This document shows positions 1 through 6,250 of a stretch of DNA of 8,344 bases, piece after piece (positions within the stretch are counted from its first letter, which is position 1; each line of letters begins with the position of its first letter). Source of the DNA: Actinomycetes bacterium (lineage in GTDB: Bacteria; Actinomycetota; Actinomycetes; Actinomycetales; Cellulomonadaceae); assembly GCA_023460255.1 (NCBI GenBank), contig JAEWQZ010000204.1, positions 1 to 8,344 of the forward strand. The letters run 5' to 3'. The notes beneath the pieces were generated by a model. The model saw nothing but the letters and a program-made list of their open reading frames with translations. It was not told where the DNA came from and made no database searches. Both the position numbers and the translations under genes were made by a program.

Positions 1-819
1 CTGGCCGCCGCCGCGGCCGCCGGGGACGGCCTGGACGTGACAGTCCTGGCCGAGCTGCCGACCGCCGTCCGGCGTCGGGCGCTGCGGGCCTTCTGCGTGC
101 GCGCCGGAGCGCTCGCCGGCTCACTGGGACGCTCGCACGTCGAGGCGCTGGACGCCCTCGTCGTCGGCTGGCACGGGCAGGGCCCGGTGAGCCTGCCGGG
201 CGGCGTCCGGGTGGGCCGAAGGTGTGGCAGGCTGACCCTCGCACCGGACGGGGAGGAGCAGCGGGTGGACGTCGACGACATGGGTCAGGACCTGGAGCGC
301 GTGCTGCTCACCCGGGAGCAGATCGACGCGCGCCTGGCTGAGCTGGCGGCCCAGATCGATGCCGACTACGTCGGGCGCGACCTGCTCCTCGTCGGCGTGC
401 TCAAGGGCGCGGTGATGGTCATGGCGGACCTGTCGCGGCACCTGCACTCGCCGGTCGAGATGGACTGGATGGCCGTGTCGTCCTACGGCGCGGGCACCTC
501 GTCGTCGGGCGTCGTGCGCATCCTGAAGGACCTGGACACCGACCTGACCGGGCGGCACGTCCTCATCGTCGAGGACATCATCGACTCCGGCCTGACCCTG
601 TCCTGGCTGCTGTCGAACCTGCGCACGCGCGGGGCGGCGTCCGTGGAGATCGCCGCGCTGCTGCGCAAGCCGGAGGCGGCCAAGGTCGACGTGACGGTGC
701 GCTACGTCGGGTTCGACATCCCGAGCGAGTTCGTCGTCGGGTACGGGCTGGACTACGCGGAGAAGTACCGCAACCTGCCGTTCGTCGGCACGCTCGCCCC
801 CCACGTGTACGCGGACTGA
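1..819 (+). CDS. tilS: tilS C-terminal end (5' truncated by window), reading in frame into hpt
   Basis: The frame is open from base 1 to the TGA at 817-819. Its first part (1 to about 246) reads like the C-terminal end of actinobacterial TilS, with an Arg/Ala-rich helix, then GRSHVEALDALVVGWHGQG, then LPGGVRV and a final CGRLTL segment. TilS converts cytidine 34 of the CAU-anticodon tRNA-Ile to lysidine in the cytoplasm using ATP and lysine. Its catalytic N-terminal PP-loop domain lies upstream of the window. No stop codon occurs between the TilS-like part and the hpt part, so translation from the tilS start would give a TilS-Hpt fusion. Bifunctional TilS/HprT proteins are known in Listeria. 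Here a well-placed ribosome binding site before GTG 265 suggests hpt is also, or mainly, made separately. The identity of the TilS end is fairly secure by motif and position. Whether a fusion protein is made is open. Confidence 0.7.
   Translation: MAAAAAAGDGLDVTVLAELPTAVRRRALRAFCVRAGALAGSLGRSHVEALDALVVGWHGQGPVSLPGGVRVGRRCGRLTLAPDGEEQRVDVDDMGQDLERVLLTREQIDARLAELAAQIDADYVGRDLLLVGVLKGAVMVMADLSRHLHSPVEMDWMAVSSYGAGTSSSGVVRILKDLDTDLTGRHVLIVEDIIDSGLTLSWLLSNLRTRGAASVEIAALLRKPEAAKVDVTVRYVGFDIPSEFVVGYGLDYAEKYRNLPFVGTLAPHVYAD
228..233 (+). promoter_or_regulatory. Possible -10 element upstream of hpt
   Basis: CAGGCT differs by one base from the actinobacterial TAnnnT-type -10 hexamer (TAGGCT) and lies 31 bases before GTG 265. 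A transcript from it would begin near 240 and carry the hpt ribosome binding site. No recognisable -35 is present around 205-210, so this is weak and would compete with simple read-through from tilS. Confidence 0.22.
252..256 (+). promoter_or_regulatory. Ribosome binding site for hpt, inside the tilS-hpt frame
   Basis: GGAGG is followed by 8 bases and then GTG 265. This is a near-ideal Shine-Dalgarno spacing. It is the main reason to place an independent hpt start inside a frame that is otherwise continuous with tilS. Confidence 0.65.
265..819 (+). CDS. hpt: Hypoxanthine (guanine) phosphoribosyltransferase
   Basis: This cytoplasmic purine salvage enzyme makes IMP or GMP from hypoxanthine or guanine and PRPP. 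The 184-residue product has the expected family length. Visible motifs, numbered from GTG 265, are L46-K47-G48 (the diphosphate loop), the flexible-loop S72-S73-Y74-G75, the PRPP-binding segment IVEDIIDSGLT with acidic pair E103-D104 and D107, the purine-contacting K135 in LLRKPE, and the C-terminal F150-D-I-P-x-E-F-VVGYGLDY block ending with NLPFVG. GTG 265 is chosen because GGAGG at 252-256 lies 8 bases upstream. The in-frame ATG 280 is a poorer alternative, about 23 bases from that site. The gene sits inside the open frame continuing from tilS and precedes ftsH, the same order as in Bacillus subtilis, where TilS and HprT have been reported to act together on ftsH transcription. Identification is firm; the exact N terminus is less so. 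Confidence 0.93.
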   Translation: MDVDDMGQDLERVLLTREQIDARLAELAAQIDADYVGRDLLLVGVLKGAVMVMADLSRHLHSPVEMDWMAVSSYGAGTSSSGVVRILKDLDTDLTGRHVLIVEDIIDSGLTLSWLLSNLRTRGAASVEIAALLRKPEAAKVDVTVRYVGFDIPSEFVVGYGLDYAEKYRNLPFVGTLAPHVYAD

Positions 820-831
820 GGGGCTCGTGAA

Positions 832-848
832 GGGGCCGTGCAGGCCCC
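832..848 (+). terminator. GC hairpin after hpt, possible weak terminator
   Basis: GGGGCC and GGCCCC form a perfect 6-base-pair stem around a 5-base loop, 13 bases after the hpt stop codon. No T-tract follows, so it is not a classical intrinsic terminator. It could attenuate read-through into ftsH or protect the hpt 3' end. In DNA this GC-rich, such a short stem can also arise by chance. Confidence 0.3.
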
Positions 849-891
849 ACGCCCTGGGCGAACAGGCCGGGGCGGCGCGGGGGGCGCGCGG

Positions 892-897
892 TAGCGT
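892..897 (+). promoter_or_regulatory. Candidate -10 element of an ftsH promoter
   Basis: TAGCGT fits the TAnnnT pattern of actinobacterial sigma-A-type -10 elements and lies in the gap between hpt and ftsH. Initiation near 904-907 would give either a leader of about 43 bases before ATG 949 or a leaderless message beginning at GTG 907. No good -35 is visible about 17 bases upstream, which is common in such promoters but leaves the call tentative. Confidence 0.35.
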
Positions 898-948
898 GAC
901 CGCAGAGTGCCCACCGCCGAGAAGGGATCGGGTCCCCGCCCGTCGCCG

Positions 949-2985
949 ATGAACCTCAAGCGTCTTGCCCGCGGACCGGCCGTCTGGATCGTGCTCGCCG
1001 TGCTCATCCTCTGGCTCGGCGCCTCCAGCTTCATGGCCGAGGGCGTCCAGCGCATCGACACCTCCGACGGCCTCGCCCTGCTGGCGGGGGACACGGTGGA
1101 GCAGGCGAAGGTGGTCGACGGCGCGCAGCGGGTGGACCTCGTCCTGACGGAGGAGTTCGAGGACAAGGGCCTGCGGGTGCAGTTCTACTACGTGGAGCCG
1201 CAGGGCCCGACGGTGGTGGCGGCGCTCGAGGGCGCCGACCTCGAGGGCGGCTACAACTCCGAGGTGCCGCAGACCTCCTGGTGGGTCAGCGTGCTGAGCC
1301 TCGTCCTGCCGTTCGTCATCATCCTGGGCCTGTTCTGGTTCCTCATGTCCCGGATGCAGGGCGGCGGCTCGCGGGTCATGCAGTTCGGCAAGTCCCGCGC
1401 GAAGCTGGTCAGCAAGGAGAAGCCGCAGGTCACGTTCGCCGACGTCGCGGGCGTGGACGAGGCGGTCGAGGAGCTCCAGGAGATCAAGGAGTTCCTGGCC
1501 GACCCGGCCAAGTTCCAGGCCGTGGGCGCGAAGATCCCCAAGGGCGTGCTGCTGTACGGCCAGCCCGGCACCGGCAAGACGCTGCTGGCCCGTGCGGTGG
1601 CCGGCGAGGCCGGCGTGCCGTTCTACTCGATCTCCGGCTCGGACTTCGTCGAGATGTTCGTCGGTGTCGGCGCCTCGCGCGTGCGGGACCTGTTCGAGCA
1701 GGCCAAGCAGAACGCGCCGTCGATCATCTTCGTCGACGAGATCGACGCCGTCGGCCGGCACCGCGGCGCGGGTCTGGGCGGCGGCCACGACGAGCGCGAG
1801 CAGACGCTGAACCAGATGCTCGTCGAGATGGACGGGTTCGACGTCAACACCAACGTCATCCTCATCGCGGCGACGAACCGGCCCGACATCCTCGACCCCG
1901 CCCTGCTGCGCCCCGGTCGCTTCGACCGGCAGATCTCGGTGGACGCCCCGGACCTGGGCGGCCGGGAGAAGATCCTCCAGGTGCACGCCAAGGGCAAGCC
2001 CATGGCGCCCGACGTCGACCTGCGTGCCGTCGCCAAGCGGACCCCCGGGTTCACGGGGGCGGACCTGGCCAACGTGCTCAACGAGGCGGCGCTGCTGACC
2101 GCCCGCACGAACGGGCAGCTCATCGGCAACCACGAGCTCGACGAGGCGATCGACCGGGTCATCGCCGGCCCGCAGAAGCGGACCCGGCTGATGAACGAGA
2201 AGGAGAAGAAGATCACCGCGTACCACGAGGGCGGGCACGCGCTGGTCGCGGCCGCGCTGCGGTACACCGACCCCGTGACGAAGGTGACGATCCTGCCCCG
2301 CGGCCGGGCGCTCGGCTACACGATGGTGATGCCGTCGGAGGACAAGTACTCCACGACGCGCAACGAGCTGCTCGACCAGCTCGCGTACGCGATGGGCGGG
2401 CGTGTCGCGGAGGAGGTCGTCTTCCACGACCCGACCACCGGTGCGTCCAACGACATCGAGAAGGCCACGGCCGTGGCGCGCAAGATGGTCACCCAGTACG
2501 GCATGAGCGAGAGGGTCGGAGCCGTCCGCGTGGGCCAGTCCGACGGCGAGGTGTTCCTCGGCCGGGACATGGGGCACACGCGCGACTACTCCGAGGAGGT
2601 CGCCGCGGCCGTCGACGGCGAGGTCCGGCGGCTGGTCGACTTCGCGCACGACGAGGCGTGGGAGATCGTCAACGAGTACCGCGACGTGCTCGACATCCTC
2701 GTCACGGAGCTGCTGGAGCGCGAGACGCTGAACCAGGCGCAGCTCGCCGAGATCTTCGCGCCGATCGTCAAGCGCGAGCCGCGCGAGGTGTGGCTGTCCA
2801 GCCCGGACCGGCCGGTCTCGGACCTGCCGCCGGTGCGGACGCCGCGCGAGCTCGCGGCAGGCAACGGTGCGCCGTCGGCGGAGACGCCGCAGGACGAGGC
2901 CGCCGCCGCGAAGCCCGAGCACCCCGCCGGTCCCGTCGGGGAGCTGCCCCCGAGCGGGCGGGTCGACCCCGGACGGCTCGGCTGA
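949..2985 (+). CDS. ftsH: ATP-dependent zinc metalloprotease FtsH
   Basis: FtsH is a hexameric membrane-anchored AAA+ protease that extracts and degrades membrane and regulatory proteins. The 678-residue product (numbered from ATG 949) shows an N-terminal membrane helix (about 12-29), an extracytoplasmic domain (about 30-111) and a second helix (about 112-133). The AAA module has Walker A GQPGTGKT (204-211), pore motif F237-V-G, Walker B with D263-E264, and a second region of homology (305-327) with arginine fingers R321 and R324. The zinc protease site is H426-E-G-G-H430, with D502 in SNDIE as probable third ligand. Residues 617-678 form a Pro/Ala/Glu-rich, probably disordered tail. Walker A has Gln at position 205 where FtsH normally has Pro. 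ATG 949 aligns with the usual MNxK N terminus but lacks a good ribosome binding site. The in-frame GTG 907 would add 14 residues. Identification is certain. Confidence 0.97.
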   Translation: MNLKRLARGPAVWIVLAVLILWLGASSFMAEGVQRIDTSDGLALLAGDTVEQAKVVDGAQRVDLVLTEEFEDKGLRVQFYYVEPQGPTVVAALEGADLEGGYNSEVPQTSWWVSVLSLVLPFVIILGLFWFLMSRMQGGGSRVMQFGKSRAKLVSKEKPQVTFADVAGVDEAVEELQEIKEFLADPAKFQAVGAKIPKGVLLYGQPGTGKTLLARAVAGEAGVPFYSISGSDFVEMFVGVGASRVRDLFEQAKQNAPSIIFVDEIDAVGRHRGAGLGGGHDEREQTLNQMLVEMDGFDVNTNVILIAATNRPDILDPALLRPGRFDRQISVDAPDLGGREKILQVHAKGKPMAPDVDLRAVAKRTPGFTGADLANVLNEAALLTARTNGQLIGNHELDEAIDRVIAGPQKRTRLMNEKEKKITAYHEGGHALVAAALRYTDPVTKVTILPRGRALGYTMVMPSEDKYSTTRNELLDQLAYAMGGRVAEEVVFHDPTTGASNDIEKATAVARKMVTQYGMSERVGAVRVGQSDGEVFLGRDMGHTRDYSEEVAAAVDGEVRRLVDFAHDEAWEIVNEYRDVLDILVTELLERETLNQAQLAEIFAPIVKREPREVWLSSPDRPVSDLPPVRTPRELAAGNGAPSAETPQDEAAAAKPEHPAGPVGELPPSGRVDPGRLG

Positions 2986-2986
2986 T

Positions 2987-3001
2987 GGTGCCACCGGCAC
3001 C
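2987..3001 (+). promoter_or_regulatory. Perfect hairpin between ftsH and folE, abutting the folE ribosome binding site
   Basis: GGTGCC, loop ACC, GGCACC forms a perfect 6-base-pair stem one base after the ftsH stop codon. The folE Shine-Dalgarno sequence GGGAGGG starts at the very next base (3002). It lacks a U-tract, so termination is unlikely. A role in translation initiation of folE or in RNA processing is possible but inferred. Confidence 0.35.
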
Positions 3002-3008
3002 GGGAGGG
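3002..3008 (+). promoter_or_regulatory. Ribosome binding site of folE
   Basis: GGGAGGG stands 8 bases before ATG 3017. It fixes the folE start there and not at the upstream in-frame ATG 2867, which lies inside the ftsH coding sequence and would add an Arg/Pro-rich stretch unlike any FolE. Confidence 0.8.
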
Positions 3009-3016
3009 ACCACGCG

Positions 3017-3646
3017 ATGAGCGACGTGCCGGAGGACGTGCCGCTGCCCGGTGAGCCCGACGCGGCGGCGCCGCCGGAGCCGGTCTACGACGCCCCGCGG
3101 GCCGAGCGGGCCGTGCGCGAGCTCCTCCTCGCGCTCGGTGAGGACCCCGACCGCGACGGGCTGCGCGACACCCCGGCCCGCGTCGCCCGGGCCTACGCGG
3201 AGACCTTCGCCGGGCTGTGGGCCGACCCCCGCGAGGTCCTGGCGACGACCTTCGACCTCGGCCACGAGGAGATGATCCTGGTCAAGGACATCGAGGTGTA
3301 CTCCACGTGCGAGCACCACCTCGTGCCCTTCCACGGCGTCGCGCACGTCGCGTACATCCCGGGGCCCGGCGGGCGGATCACCGGACTGTCGAAGATCGCC
3401 CGGCTGGTCGACCTGTACGCCCGCCGCCCGCAGGTCCAGGAGCGCCTGACCTCGCAGATCGCCGACACCCTCGTGGAGGTGCTCGAGCCGGGCGGGGTCC
3501 TCGTCGTCGTCGACTGCGAGCACCTGTGCATGTCGATGCGCGGCGTGCGCAAGCCGGGCTCGCACACGGTGACGTCGGCGGTGCGCGGGCAGCTGCGCAA
3601 CCCCGCCACGCGTGCCGAGGCGATGAGCCTGATCCTCGGCAGGTAG
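3017..3646 (+). CDS. folE: GTP cyclohydrolase I (FolE, type IA)
   Basis: FolE catalyses the first step of pterin/folate synthesis in the cytoplasm, GTP to 7,8-dihydroneopterin triphosphate plus formate, as a zinc-dependent toroidal oligomer. The 209-residue protein has a short acidic, Pro-rich N-terminal extension (about 1-25). The typical helical segment follows with GEDPDRDGLRDTPARVA, then STCEHHLVPFHG with zinc ligand C98 and its partner H101, GLSKIARLVDLYARRPQVQERLT, and EHLCMSMRG with the third zinc ligand C171. RKPGSHTVTSAVRG near the C terminus is also typical. Length is slightly below the roughly 222 residues of the E. coli enzyme. The gene starts 31 bases after ftsH and ends 4 bases before folP, so it is probably co-transcribed with both. 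All key residues are present and I see nothing abnormal in the coding sequence. Confidence 0.96.
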   Translation: MSDVPEDVPLPGEPDAAAPPEPVYDAPRAERAVRELLLALGEDPDRDGLRDTPARVARAYAETFAGLWADPREVLATTFDLGHEEMILVKDIEVYSTCEHHLVPFHGVAHVAYIPGPGGRITGLSKIARLVDLYARRPQVQERLTSQIADTLVEVLEPGGVLVVVDCEHLCMSMRGVRKPGSHTVTSAVRGQLRNPATRAEAMSLILGR

Positions 3647-3650
3647 TCCC

Positions 3651-4532
3651 GTGCGCCACCCGGCCCCGCTGCCCGACGCCCTGACGGCGCTCGACCGGAC
3701 CCTCGTCATGGGCGTCGTCAACGTCACGCCCGACTCGTTCAGCGACGGCGGCCGGTGGTTCGACACCGGGCGTGCCGTGGCCCACGGCCTCGACCTCCTC
3801 GCCCAGGGGGCCGACCTGATCGACGTCGGCGGCGAGTCCACCCGCCCAGGTGCCGCCCGGGTGGGCGAGGACGAGGAGCTGCGCCGGGTGCTGCCGGTGG
3901 TCCGCGGGCTCGTGGCCGAGGGCGCCGTCGTGAGCGTGGACACGACGCGACCCGCGGTCGCCCGCGCCGCGGTCGAGGCGGGGGCGCTGGTCGTCAACGA
4001 CGTCTCGGGCGGTCTCGCGGACGCGGCGATGCGCGCCGTCGTCGCGCAGACCGGCGTGGTCTACGTGGCGATGCACTGGCGCGGCCACGCGCAGGAGATG
4101 GACGACCTCGCCGTGTACGCCGACGTCGTCGCGGACGTGCGCGACGAGCTCGCGCAGCGGATGGCGGAGCTCGCCGACGCCGGCGTCCGCCCCGAGCAGG
4201 TCGTGCTCGACCCGGGCCTCGGCTTCGCCAAGCCGGGCAGCGACAACTGGCCGCTGCTCGCCCACCTCGACGTGCTGGCGGGTCTGGGCCGCCCCCTGCT
4301 CGTCGGCGCGTCCCGCAAGCGGTTCCTCGGGCACCTGCTCGCGGGGCCCGACGGCGCCCCGGCCCCGCCCGAGGCCCGGGACGCCGCCACCGCAGCCGTC
4401 AGCGCCCTGTGCGCGGCGGCCGGCGTCTGGTGCGTCCGGGTGCACGACGTCCCGGGGTCGGCTGACGCGGTACGCGTCGGTGCGGCATGGTTGGCCGCGC
4501 GGGAGCGCACGAACGGAGGCGACGATGGCTGA
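3651..4532 (+). CDS. folP: Dihydropteroate synthase
   Basis: FolP condenses 6-hydroxymethyl-7,8-dihydropterin diphosphate with p-aminobenzoate to 7,8-dihydropteroate and is the target of sulfonamides. The 293-residue TIM-barrel protein carries the family signatures in order: MGVVNVTPDSFSDGG (N24 to G34, Mg/diphosphate loop), DVGGESTRPG (E62 to G67, p-aminobenzoate loop), VSVDTTRP, VNDVSGG, MHWRGH, LDPGLGFAKPGSDNW, GASRK (S221, R222, K223) and the C-terminal RVHD (R263, H265). GTG 3651 is chosen because it gives the usual 20 or so residues before the NVTPDSF strand. The internal ATG 3708 would delete the first strand. Its ribosome binding site is weak (AGG at 3641-3643, within the end of folE), which suggests translational coupling to folE across a 4-base gap. 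The 3' end overlaps folBK by 8 bases. Confidence 0.95.
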   Translation: MRHPAPLPDALTALDRTLVMGVVNVTPDSFSDGGRWFDTGRAVAHGLDLLAQGADLIDVGGESTRPGAARVGEDEELRRVLPVVRGLVAEGAVVSVDTTRPAVARAAVEAGALVVNDVSGGLADAAMRAVVAQTGVVYVAMHWRGHAQEMDDLAVYADVVADVRDELAQRMAELADAGVRPEQVVLDPGLGFAKPGSDNWPLLAHLDVLAGLGRPLLVGASRKRFLGHLLAGPDGAPAPPEARDAATAAVSALCAAAGVWCVRVHDVPGSADAVRVGAAWLAARERTNGGDDG

Positions 4533-5721
4533 CGTGATCCGCCTGACGGGGATCGCCGCGACGGGGTACCACGGCGTGCTGGAGCACGAGCGGCGCGACG
4601 GGCAGCGGTTCGTCGCCGACGTCGTCCTGCACCTGGACACGCGGCCGGCGGCCGCGGCGGACGACCTGGCGGCGACTGTCGACTACGCGGCAGTCGCGTC
4701 GCGGGTCGCCGACGTGCTCGCGGGTGAGCCCGCCGACCTCGTCGAGACGGTCGCGGAGCGGGTCGCAGCCGAGGCGCTGACGTTCGACGCGGTGACCGCC
4801 GTCGACGTGACGCTGCACAAGCCCGAGGCGCCGATCACCGTGCCCTTCACGGACGTCGCCGTCGAGATCCACCGCGACCGCGTCACGCCCCCGGCCGTGC
4901 CGGCCCCGTCGACGGTCGTGCCGTCGGCAGAGGTCGCCGTGCCGTCCGAGGGCGTGCCGGCCGACCTGCCCGGTCCTTCGCCGGAGCCGGTGCCCGCAGG
5001 GGCGGCGGCTGTCGGGGCGGTGCCCGCGGGGGCGGTGATGCCCACGATCGCCGACCTCCTCCTGCCGACCGGCGGGGTGCCGGCCCTGGAACCGGAGGAG
5101 CCGGCGGGTGCGGCCGAGGCTCCGTCCGATGCGCCCCCCGCCCTGCCTCCGGGGGTGCCGCCGACCGCGCCGCCACCCGACCGGATGGACGCCGTGCCCG
5201 ACGCGCCGGTCGCGGTGGTCCTGGCGCTCGGCTCGAACCTCGGCGCGAGCCAGGACACCCTGCGCGAGGCCGTGCACGCACTGGCCCAGGTCCCCGGGCT
5301 CGAGGTCACGGCCGTCGGACCGCTCGCCCGCACGGCGGCCGTCGGTGGACCTGACCAGCCCGACTACCTCAACACCGTCGTCCTCGGCCGGACCACGCTC
5401 AGCCCCCGCGCGCTGCTGCGCGAGTGCCTGGCCGTCGAGGAGCACCTCGGCCGCGTGCGCACCGAGCGGTGGGGACCGCGGGTGATCGACGTCGACCTCG
5501 TCGTGCACGGCTCGACGGTGGGCGTCTCCGACGACCTCGAGCTGCCGCACCCGCGCGCGCACGAGCGCGCGTTCGTGCTGCTGCCGTGGGCGCAGGTCGA
5601 CCCCGCTGCGGTCCTGCCCGGCCTGGGCGGCGGGCCGGTCGCAGCGCTGGCCGAGACCGCGCCGGACCGCGAGGGCATCCGGTGGGTGAACCTCGACTGG
5701 TGGGCCCCCGAGGCCCGCTGA
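4525..5721 (+). CDS. folK: FolB-FolK fusion: dihydroneopterin aldolase / HPPK
   Basis: One 398-residue protein carries two consecutive folate enzymes. Residues 1-119 are dihydroneopterin aldolase (FolB), with GYHGVLEHER carrying E22 and the conserved K99 in LHKPEAPI; it splits dihydroneopterin to 6-hydroxymethyl-dihydropterin and glycolaldehyde. Residues 228-398 are the diphosphokinase FolK, with ALGSNLG (233-240), DQPDYLN (277-283), WGPRVIDVD containing Mg ligands D322 and D324, and LPHPRAHERAFVLLPW. Between them lies a Pro/Ala/Val-rich, probably disordered linker of about 108 residues (120-227), including a short hydrophobic motif MPTIADLLLP (172-181). ATG 4525 is set by GGAGG at 4515-4519, five bases upstream. 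It overlaps the folP end by 8 bases. The longer in-frame start at 4480 lies well inside folP. Both catalytic sets look intact. FolB-FolK fusions are known elsewhere; the linker length here is notable. Confidence 0.94.
   Translation: MADVIRLTGIAATGYHGVLEHERRDGQRFVADVVLHLDTRPAAAADDLAATVDYAAVASRVADVLAGEPADLVETVAERVAAEALTFDAVTAVDVTLHKPEAPITVPFTDVAVEIHRDRVTPPAVPAPSTVVPSAEVAVPSEGVPADLPGPSPEPVPAGAAAVGAVPAGAVMPTIADLLLPTGGVPALEPEEPAGAAEAPSDAPPALPPGVPPTAPPPDRMDAVPDAPVAVVLALGSNLGASQDTLREAVHALAQVPGLEVTAVGPLARTAAVGGPDQPDYLNTVVLGRTTLSPRALLRECLAVEEHLGRVRTERWGPRVIDVDLVVHGSTVGVSDDLELPHPRAHERAFVLLPWAQVDPAAVLPGLGGGPVAALAETAPDREGIRWVNLDWWAPEAR
4990..5037 (+). repeat. Imperfect 18-base direct repeat in the FolB-FolK linker
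   Basis: Copies at 4990-5007 and 5020-5037 match at 16 of 18 bases, start to start 30 bases apart. They encode VPAGAA and VPAGAV in the low-complexity linker. This fits expansion of a disordered linker by local duplication. Confidence 0.5.
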
Positions 5722-6209
5722 TGCGCCGGACGCCGTGGCCCCGCGTGCTCGCCGTCGCCGTCGTGGCGGCGGCGGTGGCCTACGCCGTCCTGCGCGTGGT
5801 GGAGAGCCGGGGCGGCACGCTGCTGCCGGTGCCGGCCATCGCGTGGCTCGTCGTGCTGCTCATCGCCGGGGTGGTGGCGGTGCTCGGCTGGAACGTGCGC
5901 CAGTACACGCGCGGCCACCGGCCCGACACCGACGTGCTGGTGGCCGCGCGGACGGTGGTCCTCGCCACGGCGTCCGCGTACACGGGTGCGCTGCTGGCCG
6001 GCTGGTACGCGGCGCAGGTGCTGCTGACCCTGCCGGACCTCGACATCGCGGGGCGGCGGGACGTCGCCGTCTCGGCCGGGATCGCGGCGGTGGCCGCGAT
6101 CGCGCTCGCCGTCGTCGGTCTCGTCGCCGAGCGCTGGTGCGAGGTCCCGCCGGGTGACGACGACGAGGACGGCCCGGGCGCCTCCGCGGCGTCCGGCAGC
6201 GTCGCCTGA
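5721..6209 (+). CDS. DUF3180 family membrane protein
   Basis: This 162-residue integral membrane protein has four predicted helices (about 9-28, 39-57, 77-104 and 115-136), a basic N terminus (MRRTPWPR) and an acidic C-terminal tail (DDDED, then Ala/Ser/Gly). The segment RTVVLATASAYTGALLAGWY in the third helix and AERWCEVPP before the acidic run match my memory of DUF3180, an actinobacterial family commonly found directly after folK. No enzymatic motif is visible and the function is unknown. Its ATG shares one base with the folBK stop (TGATG), and GAGG at 5710-5713 lies 7 bases upstream, so it is probably translationally coupled to folBK. The position suggests a link to folate metabolism or membrane partnering, but that is only inference. 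Confidence 0.85.
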   Translation: MRRTPWPRVLAVAVVAAAVAYAVLRVVESRGGTLLPVPAIAWLVVLLIAGVVAVLGWNVRQYTRGHRPDTDVLVAARTVVLATASAYTGALLAGWYAAQVLLTLPDLDIAGRRDVAVSAGIAAVAAIALAVVGLVAERWCEVPPGDDDEDGPGASAASGSVA

Positions 6210-6235
6210 GCCGTGCGGGCGCACCTTCGCCGGGT

Positions 6236-6241
6236 GGGAGG
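6236..6241 (+). promoter_or_regulatory. Ribosome binding site of the small PH-domain gene
   Basis: GGGAGG lies 9 bases before ATG 6251 and directly touches the alternative ATG 6242. The spacing therefore favours 6251 as the true start. The overlapping GAGGAT (6238-6243) also resembles a TAnnnT-type -10 hexamer but lacks the leading T. Confidence 0.6.
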
Positions 6242-6250
6242 ATGGCGGGC

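Noticed and set aside
850..860. Odd palindrome CGCCCTGGGCG after the hpt hairpin as an operator
   Set aside because: The arms are only 5 bases with a single central base. Such short GC palindromes are expected by chance here and no second copy is seen.
121..3000. A 959-codon minus-strand open frame opposite hpt and ftsH
   Set aside because: Its translation is Arg/Leu/Val/His-rich low complexity with no family resemblance, and it lies antisense to two clearly recognised genes. High GC at third codon positions removes stops from the opposite strand.
2867..3016. A longer folE start adding 50 Arg/Pro-rich residues
   Set aside because: It overlaps the end of ftsH in another frame. ATG 3017 has an excellent ribosome binding site and gives a normal FolE length.
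1281..3020. A 579-codon + strand frame overlapping ftsH in another frame
   Set aside because: It is an Arg/Gly/Pro-rich out-of-frame reading of ftsH with no motifs. The ftsH frame holds every expected catalytic residue.
5038..5187. Separate internal start for folK at ATG 5038 or ATG 5185
   Set aside because: Neither has a well-spaced ribosome binding site. The frame is continuous with folB, and the low-complexity segment reads as a linker, so a single fusion protein is simpler.
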